DNA of 64,000 nucleotides from Anisus vortex (GCA_949126835.1 OX421509.1:8144911-8208910); one strand, 5' to 3'. Counted from the first letter of the stretch, positions 37,801 to 49,480 are shown. The notes: generated by a model not told the origin, from the letters alone. Made by a program: numbers and translations.

Positions 37801-40800
37801 CTAGTAGAAGTTTTTTTCACAGATGTAGAGCGCATAATCAGTTACGCAGTCGTTGTCACAAATCCAGCCGTTATGGTACACGGTGCAGTCTTCGTTGTTG
37901 AAATTATTCGGTTCGCCTGTAATAAAATGTTTAGGGTAAAGAACGATACATTTATTTTTGTTTTACGATTGTGACGTATGAGGATGAGGTTAGAATTAAT
38001 TAACTCCCTTTTTTTTGTTGTGATTGCCTCCCTTTGTAACTGGTGGTCACATTCTCTTTGGTGACCCTTGGTGACCCTTATCCGTTTGGCTCAAGTAATC
38101 ACGGGGGGGGGGAGTGTTTGGATCACGTGGTGTGTAGTTTTAGTGAGTAGAATTAGAGAAATAGAGTCTGTTAGGCTGCTTCTTATGTTTTTTCTAAAAT
38201 CCTGCCATTATTGAACTTGTGTTGAGCGTCGATGTATACTGTGTTATATTGAATAAAAGTTATGTTAATTGTTCCAGGCGTAGTTTCTAAATTGCTTGGA
38301 TGAAAGTTTGAAGGTTTTGACCACGCTGGACAGTGAGACGTAACACGAAACATTGATGAAACGGTACTCATGATTGTGGGTATATATGTTATCCAATTTA
38401 GAGATGGAAACCGTTTTAGATAGTTAGACAGATAGATAGATAAATGATTGATAGGATGGGTATGGATAGATAGATAGACAGATATATTGTTAAATAGATG
38501 ATATATAATAGATAAATATATAAATGGATAAATAGATAAGTAGACAAATAGAGAAATATGTCAATGATCCCATGCATTAGCCAAGGGTGTACTCTTTACG
38601 GGAGCGTTTCGGTGGTTTCAACACTTCGCAAGCTTTGAGGCCCATGGGTACGGAACCCCCACTGCTAGAAGCCTTTTGACCATTAGCTTTGTCGACATTC
38701 CCACCTTAGAATGTCTCTCAAAATTGAAGAAACAATCTGGAAATCGTTGAAACTCTACACCAGGGGTCTCAAACTCGCAAGAAGGCATGTGCCATTTTAT
38801 CATCACTTAAGAGATGTGTCAAGGGCCACACCCCCTTTCCCCGAACAACCTGACCCTAGTAAACTCTTCATACATCTTAACTCATTTTACTTCTTATCAA
38901 TAATAATAGATAGGTTACGTATACTACGTATGTTACGTATGTTACATATATACAATTAATAATACACTTTGATGTGTATCAGTTCTAGCTGTCTGAATTT
39001 CACTATTAGGAAAAAAAATTTTTAAGTTTACTGGCAGGTCGGGTGTTTGAGACCCCTACTCCAGAGTCTGTCGTTTCTTTGTGAACTTTTTTTTTGCGTC
39101 TACATTATTAAGACGAAGATTTTATATTTACCCGATAGAAAGATTTCCTGTCGACACGAGGCATCACAGATCGTATCGTCTTCCTCCCATCTGAACGTGT
39201 TTTCCTGGGCAAGGTCGTTCAGACCAATCCAATATCTATCTGTGAGATTTTTTTGAAGCAACATTTCCAACTTATCAAATGTTTTCACTGTGTACAGGTG
39301 AGCTGACTTGGCTAGATAATGGGAAAGAAAGAGGCAGAGATGGGCAAGACATATCTCAATGTTCTACATAATCATTTATTTTGTATATTAAAAAAAAACA
39401 AGCTGCGAGGTTTATTACAAATGAATATTTCCAACTGACAAGAATAACAACAATAGTTAAAAGACTAAACCTATATGCACTAGAGCAGGGGTCGGCAACC
39501 TTTTGATAATAGTTTGCCGAAGTGGGATTTCTAATTCATTAAGCGTGCCAACAGCTTAAACGTTACCCTGCTTTAGCAGGTTTAGGAGTCTTCCTAATCG
39601 TTCTCTGTGCCAAGTCTGGACCGCGTTCCGTAGGTTATCGACCCCTGCACTAGAGGAAAGAAGGGCCAAGACAAAAGTAGTAATAGTACAAAAGTAATTA
39701 AAATCTACCTATACAACACAATACTCGCAAAGACATAGAGATAAAACACCTATTATATTCAATTTGCAAGAAACATTGTATAATTATAATCTCTTTCTTC
39801 CAGAGTGGCATCCGGGCAATGAGTGGCGACATTTTGTGGTGGCGTCTATAGCAGCCAACCCAACTTTCGTGTCCCACAAATGGAAGAGGGGTCGAGAGCG
39901 GTGAGTCTTGTGTCAACACCGCCTAATCATACTCAACTATTCTTTTATATTACTTTTAATCAATTCTTTGAATCGTGGGGGAGTTATCATCTCCTACCAA
40001 GCGCGTCCCCTGGTGGCGGATAGAGGAATTACCTTAGATATAAGGGTTAGTCGTGAATACTGAATAAGCGGCCGCGTACCAACTGTTTTGCTGTCATGGA
40101 GGGTGAGGTGGGGTATACGTGGTAAGGATACTCTTTTTAAAATGCCTTAAAAATCCATGGAAGCAAATCCAGAAAAAAAACAGTTGGCTGAACCTGGAGG
40201 CAGTGGGCCTTAATGGCGCAAAACATTCTGCCACGCAATTCTCAATTTGAGAACGAAGAAGAAGCTGGGCAATGTGCTGGCAACATATCCCCTTGTATGC
40301 CGTGGCCAATGAAACTGGTGAACGCTGCTACACCTGCCGTATGATCAACTTGGTACGAAGGGGACTTTTACTTACTTCCTAAACTAGGGTCGCCATATCT
40401 AGCTGGGATCTCGTCGGGACACTCTGAGATGGGTGTGTAAAAATGAAGTAAACAATTTTTTTAATACAATTTTTATTTATTCATGGAACTTGTTGCGGCA
40501 GAAGAAGTTGGTACACCATATTTTTCGTGGCGATGCTTAAATAGTTCCAGCCCCGTACTACTAGAGAAGTCTGGTATATTCTCGAACGATGGTGCTAGAT
40601 CTTCAAGGTGCTTACATGGTCGATACAGGATACGCAACATGCAACGCCATCTGTAAGACGACCATGTCAGCATAAACTTATTGACATAAATAAAATTTAA
40701 AAAAACTAACTGAGGCTGCATTTACATGATGCGCTAAAAGATGGTGTTACTTTAGTACTTGAGCCGAGCTCGTAACAGTATTTTGAAATTTGGGACGAAA

Positions 40801-43800
40801 TTGGGTCCTGTCTGGATATCGGGACAAGATGATCCATAACGGTGACAGTCCCGATATATCGAGACGGATGACAACCCTGTAGGCTTGACAATCGTTACAA
40901 GAACTGCAGTTTAAAGAGACTGAGTAGAGATTACATCATAAAAATGCGAAACGCTTTAAGTACGTTTCAGTGGCTAAATCTAAATATAATATGACCATAC
41001 TGAAGACGGAGTGAAATAAGAGGCGATGTTGTTCTTGGGTGTGAAAAGTAAACAAGAAGGAATATATTTTTAAGAAATGTAAAGAAAAAGGAATACTTTA
41101 AGGTTATTCTTGGCGCATAAGTTTAAAAAATATCAGAGTATATGTTCATAATCTGTTGAAAAGACGTGTAGGCTATTTCAGTTAACCTGGTACCTCCTTT
41201 CAGCATGGGTGTATAGGTTGGTATTGAGAAAGGTCTTAGAACGAATCAAATAACAGTATTAAAATAACAACAATAAAACTCAAATCTGCATATAAAAGAA
41301 TTTGTATTAACTTAATATCACAAATATAAAACTCTGTAAACAGCCTCAAGACTAAGAAATTTATTTTGAATTTTTTTGTTTAATAACAGAAATATTATAA
41401 ATATGCAAACCTATGCAGTCCTCTCTGGCAGTATCATGATTGACTTGTTTGGTAGACATCCACACACAGGCTGTAATTGAACTGCTGGTCACAAGCTGAA
41501 AACCTTCGTTTGAGTTACATGAAACATAAAATTCTTTACTTGCGCTTTTACTGGAGTTTGGTGTTAAGCAGTTTCCTGGAATAAATTTATTCACCATTTA
41601 GTGATTTGGCGAAATTGGCGAAATGGATAGATAAAGGAGAGTATTTGTGGATGGGGGGATAGATGGATAGGTGGGTTGCAGGGCCGTTTGGTGGATAAAG
41701 GAAGCTGGATGAATTTGTTTGATGGGTGGATAGTACCAGGAACAGATAGGTAGCTTGTTAGTTAGGCTCGTAGATGGTTAGGTTTGAGCAATAGGCTAGT
41801 GAATTTGGGGATATTTTAGTGGGCTCTTGATTGGGTGATGGTGGTATAGGGCTGGAAAATGGGTGGATGAGTGGAGTGATTGATTAATGTGTTTATGAAT
41901 GGATGGGTGAGGGGTAGATGGATAATCCGGTAGCACGATTGGTGAATGAATGGATGATGGGTGGATGGGTTAATGAATAATGGATTTATGAATGGATTAG
42001 TCGATGTGTACATCGATGGTCAGATGGATAAGTGAATACACCGAAGGCAAGATGGACCGATGTACAAAAAGACTGATGGATTAGTGTTCCTGGTGGATTA
42101 GTGTTCCTGATAGATTAGTGTTCCTGGTGGATTAGTGTTCCTGGTGGACTAGTGTTCCTGGTGGATTAGTGTTCCTGGTGGATTAGTGTTCCTGGTGGAT
42201 TTGTTGATTATCAACTGTTGCTTGCTGGCAGTGATGTGATTTGACAAGAGGTTCGACCGGAATGGATTGCAAACGCATGAGCCCACAAAGGTGCTGGCTG
42301 TGTTCTCATCACCAGTCTGGATGCAATCAGGCGTAGGGTTGCCAGACGTCCGGCAAAAGGAGGACATGTCCTCCTTTTTTATCCTTGTGTCCTCCGTCCG
42401 GCAGGCAAAGCTAAAAACACTTAAAATATCCGGCATTTGTACGTCAAATGTTTTTAAAATCCTTAGAGCACTTTTCGTGTTCTTATTTACTTACTCTCAA
42501 ACGGTGGCTGGGTTGGGTAACGCAAAACACTGGATGTGCCCAAATTCAAGTTGTTTTTTTAGAGTTACTAAAAATTCGTGAACTTTTTTCTGTATCCCTG
42601 GACACAATGGCAATGTTAAAAGATTGTTCTCATTGATTAACGCTCAATGGATAAAGGAAAGAAACAGATTCTCAGGTAATTCTGTAAAGAGCATTATTCT
42701 TACAAAGTACAATTTAAACTCACATGTGAACAGTTTTATATATTTGAGCATGCTTGCTAACGAGAATCTTCTGCAAATAGATGGTTCGTCAGAGAAATAA
42801 GTTGTATAATTAAGAAAGATAAGAATGTATTGACTGTATAATTGACTGTTTAGTTTTCAAGTAATATAGTATTGTTGCATTTTGAAAAAGAAAAGTCAAT
42901 TGAATTTATATTTTTTTTTACAATACTTTTTCTTGGTTAATTAACTAATAGATCATTATTGGCAACCAACCAGTGTATTAAAATTGTAGGCTGGTTAAAT
43001 CCGCATTCAATTGAAACAATTTAAATGATTTAAATGAAACTTTCAATGTGTCTTCCTTTTGGTACACATGTGTCCTCCTTTTTGTCTCTCTGTGTCCTCC
43101 TTTTGGTACCCATGTATCTGGCCACCCTAATCAGGCGTGAAATTTCTTGATGCGTTGTTACGTTATCTATTATTTAAGTAAAGTAAAGTACCAGTTGGAC
43201 CAAATTACATCAGACAGTTGCGTCAGCATTTTATTTTCTTCTTGTATTCTTTGCGGAAAGTACAATGATCCGGTTGTGGGGGACTGAAAGATGGAACGAG
43301 AGTTGGGACTGCTCGGACAAGGGCCGAGAGATCTGGCGGCATCTGCCTCGCCCTAACCGCGCCGATCCATGGTGGCGAACAAATAGGTCGGAACAAAGTA
43401 TAATATCAAAATTCCGCACTGGCCACTGCACCATTGGGGCATGCTTCGCCAAATTCCGACCTAACTTCAACTCGCGGTGTGGGGAGTAGGTGGATCCAGT
43501 GGAGAATATTATGCGGGAGTGCCCCCGTCTCGTCAGTGATTGAGGAGATGGGACGAGTGACCCACTATCCCCTGTTCTCTATTGAGATGTATACGTGCTC
43601 AGGCGCACGGCAGAGTTCTTGTCCAGGGCTACAAGGGAATAAAACTTTCAGCTCTCAGTTCAACCGGAGTTGAAAAAAGGAGGCACTCCTTTCAACTGTA
43701 AAACGACGAAAGCTCAGATGGTTTGGTCATACAGTAATACATGACTCCTTGGCCAAAACCATCCTTCAAGGTACAGTGGAAGGAACATGCAGAAAAGATC

Positions 43801-45955
43801 GCCAGAGTAAGAAGTGGTTGGACAACCTGAAAGAGTGGACCGAACTACCTCTTGATTCGCTTCTGCAAACGGCCTCTCTGACCGGACGAATGAAGAAAAC
43901 CGGTTAGGCGCAACGCCGTAGCCCCCTCCCCCTTCGCCCCCCCCCCTGATAATGATGAATTTGAATTGTTGTATTTCCGGCCCATCAACATCGAAAGTTA
44001 TATTAAGCATGTTCTTAATTGACCGAGCTAGTTTTGGTCGAATCGGGTATTGTTCAATTTGCAAGAGCTACTGTTTGCTCCTAAATGGGCTCGTGCACTT
44101 TCGCCGACATTAGGGCGAGCTAGGAAGCTCAGCGAACTGGTGCTCTTGTTTTTAACTGGTCTATTTTTAGCGCTGAGGCGAACTGCCGGATGTTAATATT
44201 GCTGCAAAATGGCTGCGCTCACAGACGAAGAACCTTTGGGTGTTGCGATTACATTGCACACAGATTTTGGGCAATATTGTTCAAGGCTTTGGTTTTTTCA
44301 CCCTTATTTTTATAGTCCCGATGGAGTGGGTTCCACAGGCATGGAACATTTTCCCATGCATCTATGAATATTGCTAGACTGTCCTCTGACATCTCTAGCA
44401 GCTGACTGTCTTGTGTAGACGGCATTTTTTTCAATAAGACTAGGAAATTTTGGTGCCTTTTCGCATAATGAACGTGATAAATTTAGCCAATCAATACGCG
44501 GCTTCGTCAACATGTCGACGAAACAATCCTTCGCCCGAATTTGTCTCGCCGATACCCCGCGAGATGTCGCTTGTCGAGCAATAGATCGCCTGGTTAAGCG
44601 CGAAAACGACGAAAGGCGAGCAATTTACGAAGCAAACCCTTGCTTGGGCTGTTCGGCGAAGTACAAATCGGGCAATTAAGAACATGCTTAAGGCCTTTTT
44701 GTTAACGTTGTTGTCATGTTTTTCTTGTATCTATTTTATTGTTCTTATTTTAAGTTCTGTAGTACAGTTGGATGTCTTTAATAAAGTTTATTATATATTT
44801 TGGTTTGATTTTGCTGAATAAATCATGAAAAGTTCTATAGTAATAGTATTTACGTCGAATTTCACTATATGTTTTGCATTCCAACAAAATGTGAGAAACT
44901 GTTATGATGGCTTCTTTTTTTTTTGTTCTTTTATTAAATTTAAGAACTTGAGAAAGTGTGTTTAAGTAAAAAAAAAAAAAAAAAAAACTATTGACAAGTC
45001 TTAACGTGTATGCATGCATAAAAGGTCGACAAATAAAAAACATTTCCGGTCGAATTCAATCATTTGTTTCGAAACATGTCTGTGTGCTTCTTTACTGGTT
45101 GTACTCAAATTTGTTGGGGATTAAAATGTATTTCATTTCCAAAAGATGTTTACAAAACAAAACAATGTATTGTGAAAGTCAGAAGTGAATAATCAACTTT
45201 TTAAAATATCAAACTTATTGCTAAATGCAAAGGAATTTTGTTATTCGTTTTTATGAATTTACGCACTTTGTTTTTCAATATCCAAGAAAACGCAACTCTT
45301 TACTCATTTATTTTGTAAATAAATAAATATTTTAACTTCACGCGACTAACACTTGAGTATTAGTTATCGCCTACTCACTTTTGATGTTAAAAACGGATTC
45401 CTCTTAACTAATATTGTATCCTTTGTATAATTATAAAAGACTAGAACTGTCCGTCGAGGTTGAAATCAATTGTCAAACACCAGGAAAAGCATGCTTTTTT
45501 TTTGTTTATTAGTTTAAAAATAGAACAGGAAGTTCACGAACATATGGGTTCAAAAGTTCACGCCTCATTAAGACTTGTCAATTAGGTTAAAGTAAAATCT
45601 CGCAAGTTAAAAATAATGTAGACTTTAGGCTTGGCGATGTTCCAATGAAAAATTGTTAACATATGGGAGTAGGCTAATTAAATTATGGTGCAAGCGAAGG
45701 CCGCCATAGTTTACAGATAGGTTGACACAATAAAACAAACAACCAAGCACAACTTTTCCAAATGGTATAGTGTAGCCTTACCAATGCTGCATTCTTGCAT
45801 CTGAGCATCATACGAGAAGCAAAGACAACTCCGCGAGTGACATTCCAGGCCGCACTGTACAAGGCTCGTTACTTCCACGAAGTTCACGGAAACCGGCTGC
45901 GTAGAAACTGGCGCCTGGACCTTCAGATAACTGGCAGAAATTCCCGTTGTATCGA
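37801..45955 (-). CDS. C-type lectin with PAN/apple-like module, copy B (open in all visible exons)
   Basis: Exons on the minus strand: 45782-45955 (58 codons, PAN/apple-like; VQCGLECHSRSCLCFSYD), 41411-41575 (55 codons; EGFQLVTSSSITACVWMST), 39132-39302 (57 codons; RYWIGLNDLAQENTFRWEED) and 37801-37916 (EPNNFNNEDCTVYHNGWICD...YICEKNFY, stop). All borders are AG/GT and all junctions phase 1. Domain order: PAN/apple, then one C-type lectin domain with WIGL core and a calcium/sugar site with EPN (usually mannose-type) and WICD in place of WND. It is expected to be secreted and to bind carbohydrate, possibly as an immune or adhesion factor, by family knowledge. The first exon with the signal peptide is not identified. 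It is the only intact copy among the three seen in full; expression is unknown. Confidence 0.8.
38414..38562. repeat. Short GATA/GATAAATA array in the last intron, copy B
   Basis: The same position as the long arrays in copies A, C and D, but only about 150 bp and degenerate. Confidence 0.85.
38761..39058. mobile_element. MITE with CAGGGGTCTCAAAC / GTTTGAGACCCC termini, unit B
   Basis: About 298 bp bounded by inverted 13-14-bp ends, non-coding. No convincing flanking duplication. It is the uninterrupted version of the split element at 9957-11345. Confidence 0.7.
39486..39647. mobile_element. hAT-type MITE (CAGGGGTCGGCAACC family) with perfect 8-bp duplication
   Basis: 162 bp. Left end CAGGGGTCGGCAACC, right end GTTATCGACCCCTG. 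CACTAGAG lies at 39478-39485 and again at 39648-39655. The 8-bp duplication and CA...TG ends are hAT features. It is the reference copy for this family in the window. Confidence 0.85.
40263..40375 (+). repeat. SINE fragment, unit B
   Basis: Paralogue of 12534-12655, ending in the same GATCAACTTGGTACGAAGG...ACTT tail type. Confidence 0.5.
41605..42201. repeat. GGAT-rich simple repeat and 17-bp minisatellite, unit B
   Basis: GGAT-rich tract followed by about seven copies of the TGGATTAGTGTTCCTGG unit at 42075-42201, against about four in unit A. Confidence 0.8.
42334..43129 (+). mobile_element. hAT deletion derivative with perfect 8-bp duplication, unit B
   Basis: 796 bp with ends TAGGGTTGCCAGAC and GTATCTGGCCACCCTA. 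ATCAGGCG lies at 42326-42333 and at 43130-43137. It contains the same transposase C-terminal remnant as unit A near 42594-42720 (LFSLINAQWIKERNR), more degraded. It came before the unit 1 duplication. Confidence 0.82.
43215..43640 (+). pseudogene. LINE 3' tail, RNase H-like segment, unit B (broken)
   Basis: Paralogue of 15420-15843. RTNRSEQSIISKFRTGHC is kept, but the Cys/His stretch is interrupted near 43485-43500. Confidence 0.65.
43680..43950 (+). pseudogene. Second LINE 3' fragment, unit B
   Basis: Paralogue of 15880-16140, with blocks resembling the C-terminus of the LINE at 24883-26441. Broken. Confidence 0.55.
44007..44687. mobile_element. TTAA-flanked TIR element of 681 bp, unit B only
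   Basis: Inverted ends GCATGTTCTTAATTG and CAATTAAGAACATGC, each bordered by TTAA (44003-44006 and 44688-44691). Unit A has an uninterrupted intron at this position. TTAA target duplication is typical of piggyBac-type transposition, but no transposase frame is present, so it would be non-autonomous. The interior is less AT-rich than the surroundings. Confidence 0.75.
44991..45584. mobile_element. TIR element with THAP-like peptide, unit B only
   Basis: Inverted ends TTGACAAGTCTTAA and TTAAGACTTGTCAA bound about 594 bp that is absent from the same intron position of unit A. Frame 45076-45189 reads MSVCFFTGCTQ, then ISFPKDVYKTKQCIVKVRSE. The spacing of Cys, Cys, FP and VR resembles the N-terminal part of a THAP (C2CH) zinc finger; the usual Trp is Cys. 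THAP fingers are found in P-element-type transposases, so it may be a remnant of one. Target duplication not resolved. Confidence 0.55.
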
Positions 45956-46441
45956 CTGAAGAATAAAAAAAAAAAACGAAATCTGTCCATAATGGTGTAA
46001 CGTTTGCTGTCGTTGGGAAGACACGTACAAAGAAAAAGTTTAACTTAAACTGTAATAGCAATGTCTCTATTTATTATTCTATTTGCAAGGACTAAATCGT
46101 ATACATTTTACTTAGCCTATGTCAAAGTGGCAGTTGAGTATAAAAATGAGTTGCCCGAACAAGTCAGGAAAAGGAACTACAATCAACATCATATAGTACA
46201 CTTATTAAAACTAAAACAACGGATAAGCGTATAAAACAATCATTTTCTATATAGAAAAAGCATCTGAAAAAATCTAGGATTAGGTCTATACACGGATTTA
46301 TTTGGAATCCATTACATCATATTATTGTTTAAATGCCAAAAAATTTTTTTTTTATATTTGTAAAGACATAAGAAAATTAACAACCTTTCGCCGAAGTTCA
46401 TTTTCAAACCTGACAATATTTCAAACTTGTACATTATAAGA

Positions 46442-46648
46442 CAGGGGTCTGCAACCTTCGACATGCGCGCCAGACTTGGCACGCAGAGCAATTTTCAATG
46501 GCATGCTGAAGACTCCCCCAAAAAGGTAATTAGAGTACCTTCTAAAAGAAATGAAATTTAGTGCCAAAGAAGGATGACCTTTAGGCTAAAGGCACGTTTA
46601 ATGATTTAGAAATAGGCACACTTTTATCAAAAGGTTTTCCGATCCCTG
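46442..46648. mobile_element. CAGGGGTCTGCAACC MITE, unit B
   Basis: Left end CAGGGGTCTGCAACC, right end CCGATCCCTG. About 207 bp, non-coding. Paralogous to 17355. Confidence 0.55.
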
Positions 46649-46887
46649 ATCTAGGGCATATTGGCTTCTTAAAGTAGAACAAATCGTGCATTCTAAGACA
46701 TATTGGTATTGTAACAAAGAACAAAAGGATAACTTTCACATCTTTATAATCGTATATCTTTCAATTCAATGAGCGTTGTATGACTTTCAGTGAAAAACTT
46801 ATATATTTCAATAAAATTCGTATATTTTATCACTGGGAATTTCGTCTGTATAAATATGACTGACAATTGTATGACTTACACTGCGTT

Positions 46888-47279
46888 GATAATGAAACAA
46901 GGAAAAGATTGGAGGCAGTAGAAAAGTGGTTTCTAAGAAGGATGCTGAGAATATCATGGACTGAAAAGAAATCTAATGCAGAGGTGTTGAAAACAGCATG
47001 TACCTCAAGAGAACTCATTAACACCATTAGGAATAGACAGATGAAATTTCTAGGACACATCTATAGGAAAAATGGTATAGAAAGACTGGCTTTGTGTGGG
47101 AAAATATCTGGTAAGAGAGACAGAGGAAGACAAAGGCTAACATATGTAGAAAGCCTGAACGTATGGGCCACGAACAACAACATAAGTAATAATAACTTTC
47201 TGCAAAAAGCTAACAACAGGAAAGAATGGAGAGTAATGACCGCCGATGTCTGTTCCAGACCTGGCGCGTAAAGAAGAAG
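46888..47279 (+). mobile_element. 5'-truncated LINE fragment with 10-bp duplication, unit B only
   Basis: ACACTGCGTT lies at 46878-46887 and at 47280-47289; unit A has one copy and no insert. The frame opens exactly at the insertion (DNETRKRLEAVEKWFLRRML) and runs through ISWTEKKSNAEVLK and QMKFLGHIYRK to a stop, followed by an AAGAAGAAG tail. This is the C-terminal end of a LINE ORF2. The intact frame and sharp duplication suggest a recent insertion. Confidence 0.88.
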
Positions 47280-48538
47280 ACACTGCGTTCGAAATATGTA
47301 GGTCTAGATATTTTTGTTAATGTGCTTAGATTTAAGTCTACATTTTTTAACTGCTTCAGCATAAACATAGTCTAATATCAATGTTAGATCGATATAAAAC
47401 TTTGCATAGATCTCTCACACTTCCGGGGCTCTCACTGCAGTCGATCTGATTACGGTGTGCCGTTTTTCAGCTTTTCTACAATCTTTTCAAGCCAGGATTT
47501 ATTTATTTTATATTTTTGAAGTACGTTAGTGGTTTGTATACCTGAAACTACTGTCCCTATGCTTTTTATGTAAGGAACCGCCTATATGAAACTATTTTAC
47601 ACCATTAATGTCCATACAAATGAACGAACCGCCATCTTGGATTAAAACGACAACAAATAAACATGTCTTTATACGAACAAGACGAAATAAGTGTGGCCAT
47701 AGTTGAGAAATACGTCTGTGGATATTTTATCTGGGTAACATGAAATATATCGTCAAGACTTCAATCAGCCGGAATACAATAGCAGACTACTAATGAACTT
47801 TTTCTTGTATAATAAATTGTGTGATTGTGTGCGTTCATGTCTATTTTTATAAGTATATTTCTGTCCCTGTGTACAAATAATTCTTTTATAGGGTTTAAAA
47901 ATTGCTCAAGGACAAAACATCTGTAATCAAGACAAATTACCGTTTGTTTGGATCAATAAAGAAATCTTATCTTATCTTAATCTTATAAACAATCCATGTT
48001 CATAATAACTTACCTAAGTTGTGAAAATATAATAAACTCAGAGCGTAAGAACAAAATTTTTGGTTGGAATACATTGTGTTTCCTTGATCAAGGCAAAAGT
48101 TATTGTTTTTTTATTAAATGGCAATCAGACAATCAACCTTCATAAACCTGTCGATATATTTATGTACTCCTCACTGGCAATTAATAAGTAACGTGTGCGC
48201 CATCGACGTTTCATGTTGCGTGGTGACGGCGCCAGTCGCAGGACGAATACCAATACCACAAATAACGTTTCAACAATGGTAACATGAAGAGAAGGGGTAG
48301 ATTTCATTAACTTGATTTAATATATTCTATTCATTCTCAACATAAGATCTCATTCATTCATCAAGGTCTTTCAATTATGCAGTTCTATCTACTTGTGCAA
48401 CAGCTGTCAGAGCTTCAGTAGTTGATTATACTACAACTAGATACGTTGCCTTCTGCATCACAACTGACTTGTCTTTGTTTCTTCGTTGAAGCCTTTGGAT
48501 AATCTCTAACTTAGTTTTTAAGAGACGAAAACCACTGT

Positions 48539-48623
48539 GGATAGAATAGATAGATGGATAGATAGATAGATAGATAATTGATAGATAGATGGATAGATAG
48601 GCAGATGAAAGATTGTTAGATAG
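48539..48623. repeat. Left remnant of the GATA array split by the G2 element
   Basis: GATAGATA repeats end ...TTAGATAG at 48623 and continue ATAGTTAGATGG at 55549. The joined order matches the uninterrupted arrays near 19081 and 23271. Confidence 0.85.
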
Positions 48624-49296
48624 TGTCATGTATATTGTTTTTCCAAGAATTGGAACACGCAATGTTTATTCTCCTCTCTCTCTCTTTTCTTACTACACGC
48701 GATATTAGGACGTTTAGTAGGAAAACGAAAGGTTCTAGGTAATGCTGGGATTCTGTGTTGATCTCAAATTCTCAGAGTCTGGGAACGACTCATTATTTAA
48801 TAGGGGAAGTTCATATCGTTTTGTTATGAGTTTTGTAATGTTACCATGATTTTCACCCCTACTGGTAGTGGGCCTGTCCCTTGCACCACTCGGATAGTAT
48901 TTAATGATTTGTTTTGTCTGAAAGACAGAGAGTTTCAAAATATGTTCCTTTGAACGTTTGTGTTTGCACTATTTTATTCTAACTGTACATAATAGATATA
49001 TTGTATATATTGAACATACCACCTGAAATAAACTATCAACAACAGTTACACTGAAGCTTCTTTGTCAAGTTACTATCCTATTGTGTTGTATACATTACTA
49101 TAAGATTTATCTACTACCATAATTTACAAGAAAGGAAATGTTGGAATACAAATACTGAATTTGTGCCCAGGACTATAAGAAGAGTTCGTGTAATACTGAA
49201 ACATAAATACTAATAATTAAAGTCTCCCCTAGGACTAACGAGAATTATCAGCAAGATCTACACAGCTCTGGCCACAAGGGGATTGTGGACGTAACA
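48624..49296 (+). repeat. G2 5' LTR (673 bp)
   Basis: TGTCATG...GTAACA with TG...CA ends. It holds an AATAAA at 49027-49032 and a CT-rich stretch near 48672. As the 5' LTR it should contain the promoter; no TATA box is obvious enough to call. Confidence 0.93.
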
Positions 49297-49297
49297 A

Positions 49298-49480
49298 AAT
49301 TTGGTGGTCTCGCCCGGTATATTTGAGTTCTACTTTTCCTGACCTAGGATTGACAAGATTTGGTAGTCTCGTTCGGTAGATTTGAGTTCTACTTTTCTTG
49401 ATCTAGGATTGGAAAAAATTTGTTGATCTCGTCTGGAAAATTTGAGTTATATTTTTTTCCTGACCTATAAATATTTTGTG
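49298..49480 (+). promoter_or_regulatory. Leader with three imperfect 60-bp repeats starting at the presumed primer-binding site
   Basis: TGGTGGTCTCGCCCGG begins at 49302, six bases after the LTR, where a tRNA primer-binding site is expected. The same sequence recurs in weaker form at 49361 (TGGTAGTCTCGTTCGG) and 49421 (TGTTGATCTCGTCTGG). Each copy is followed by a TTTGAGTT.TA.TTTT...TGA.CTA block. Period is about 60 bases. The matching tRNA is not identified. Confidence 0.65.
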
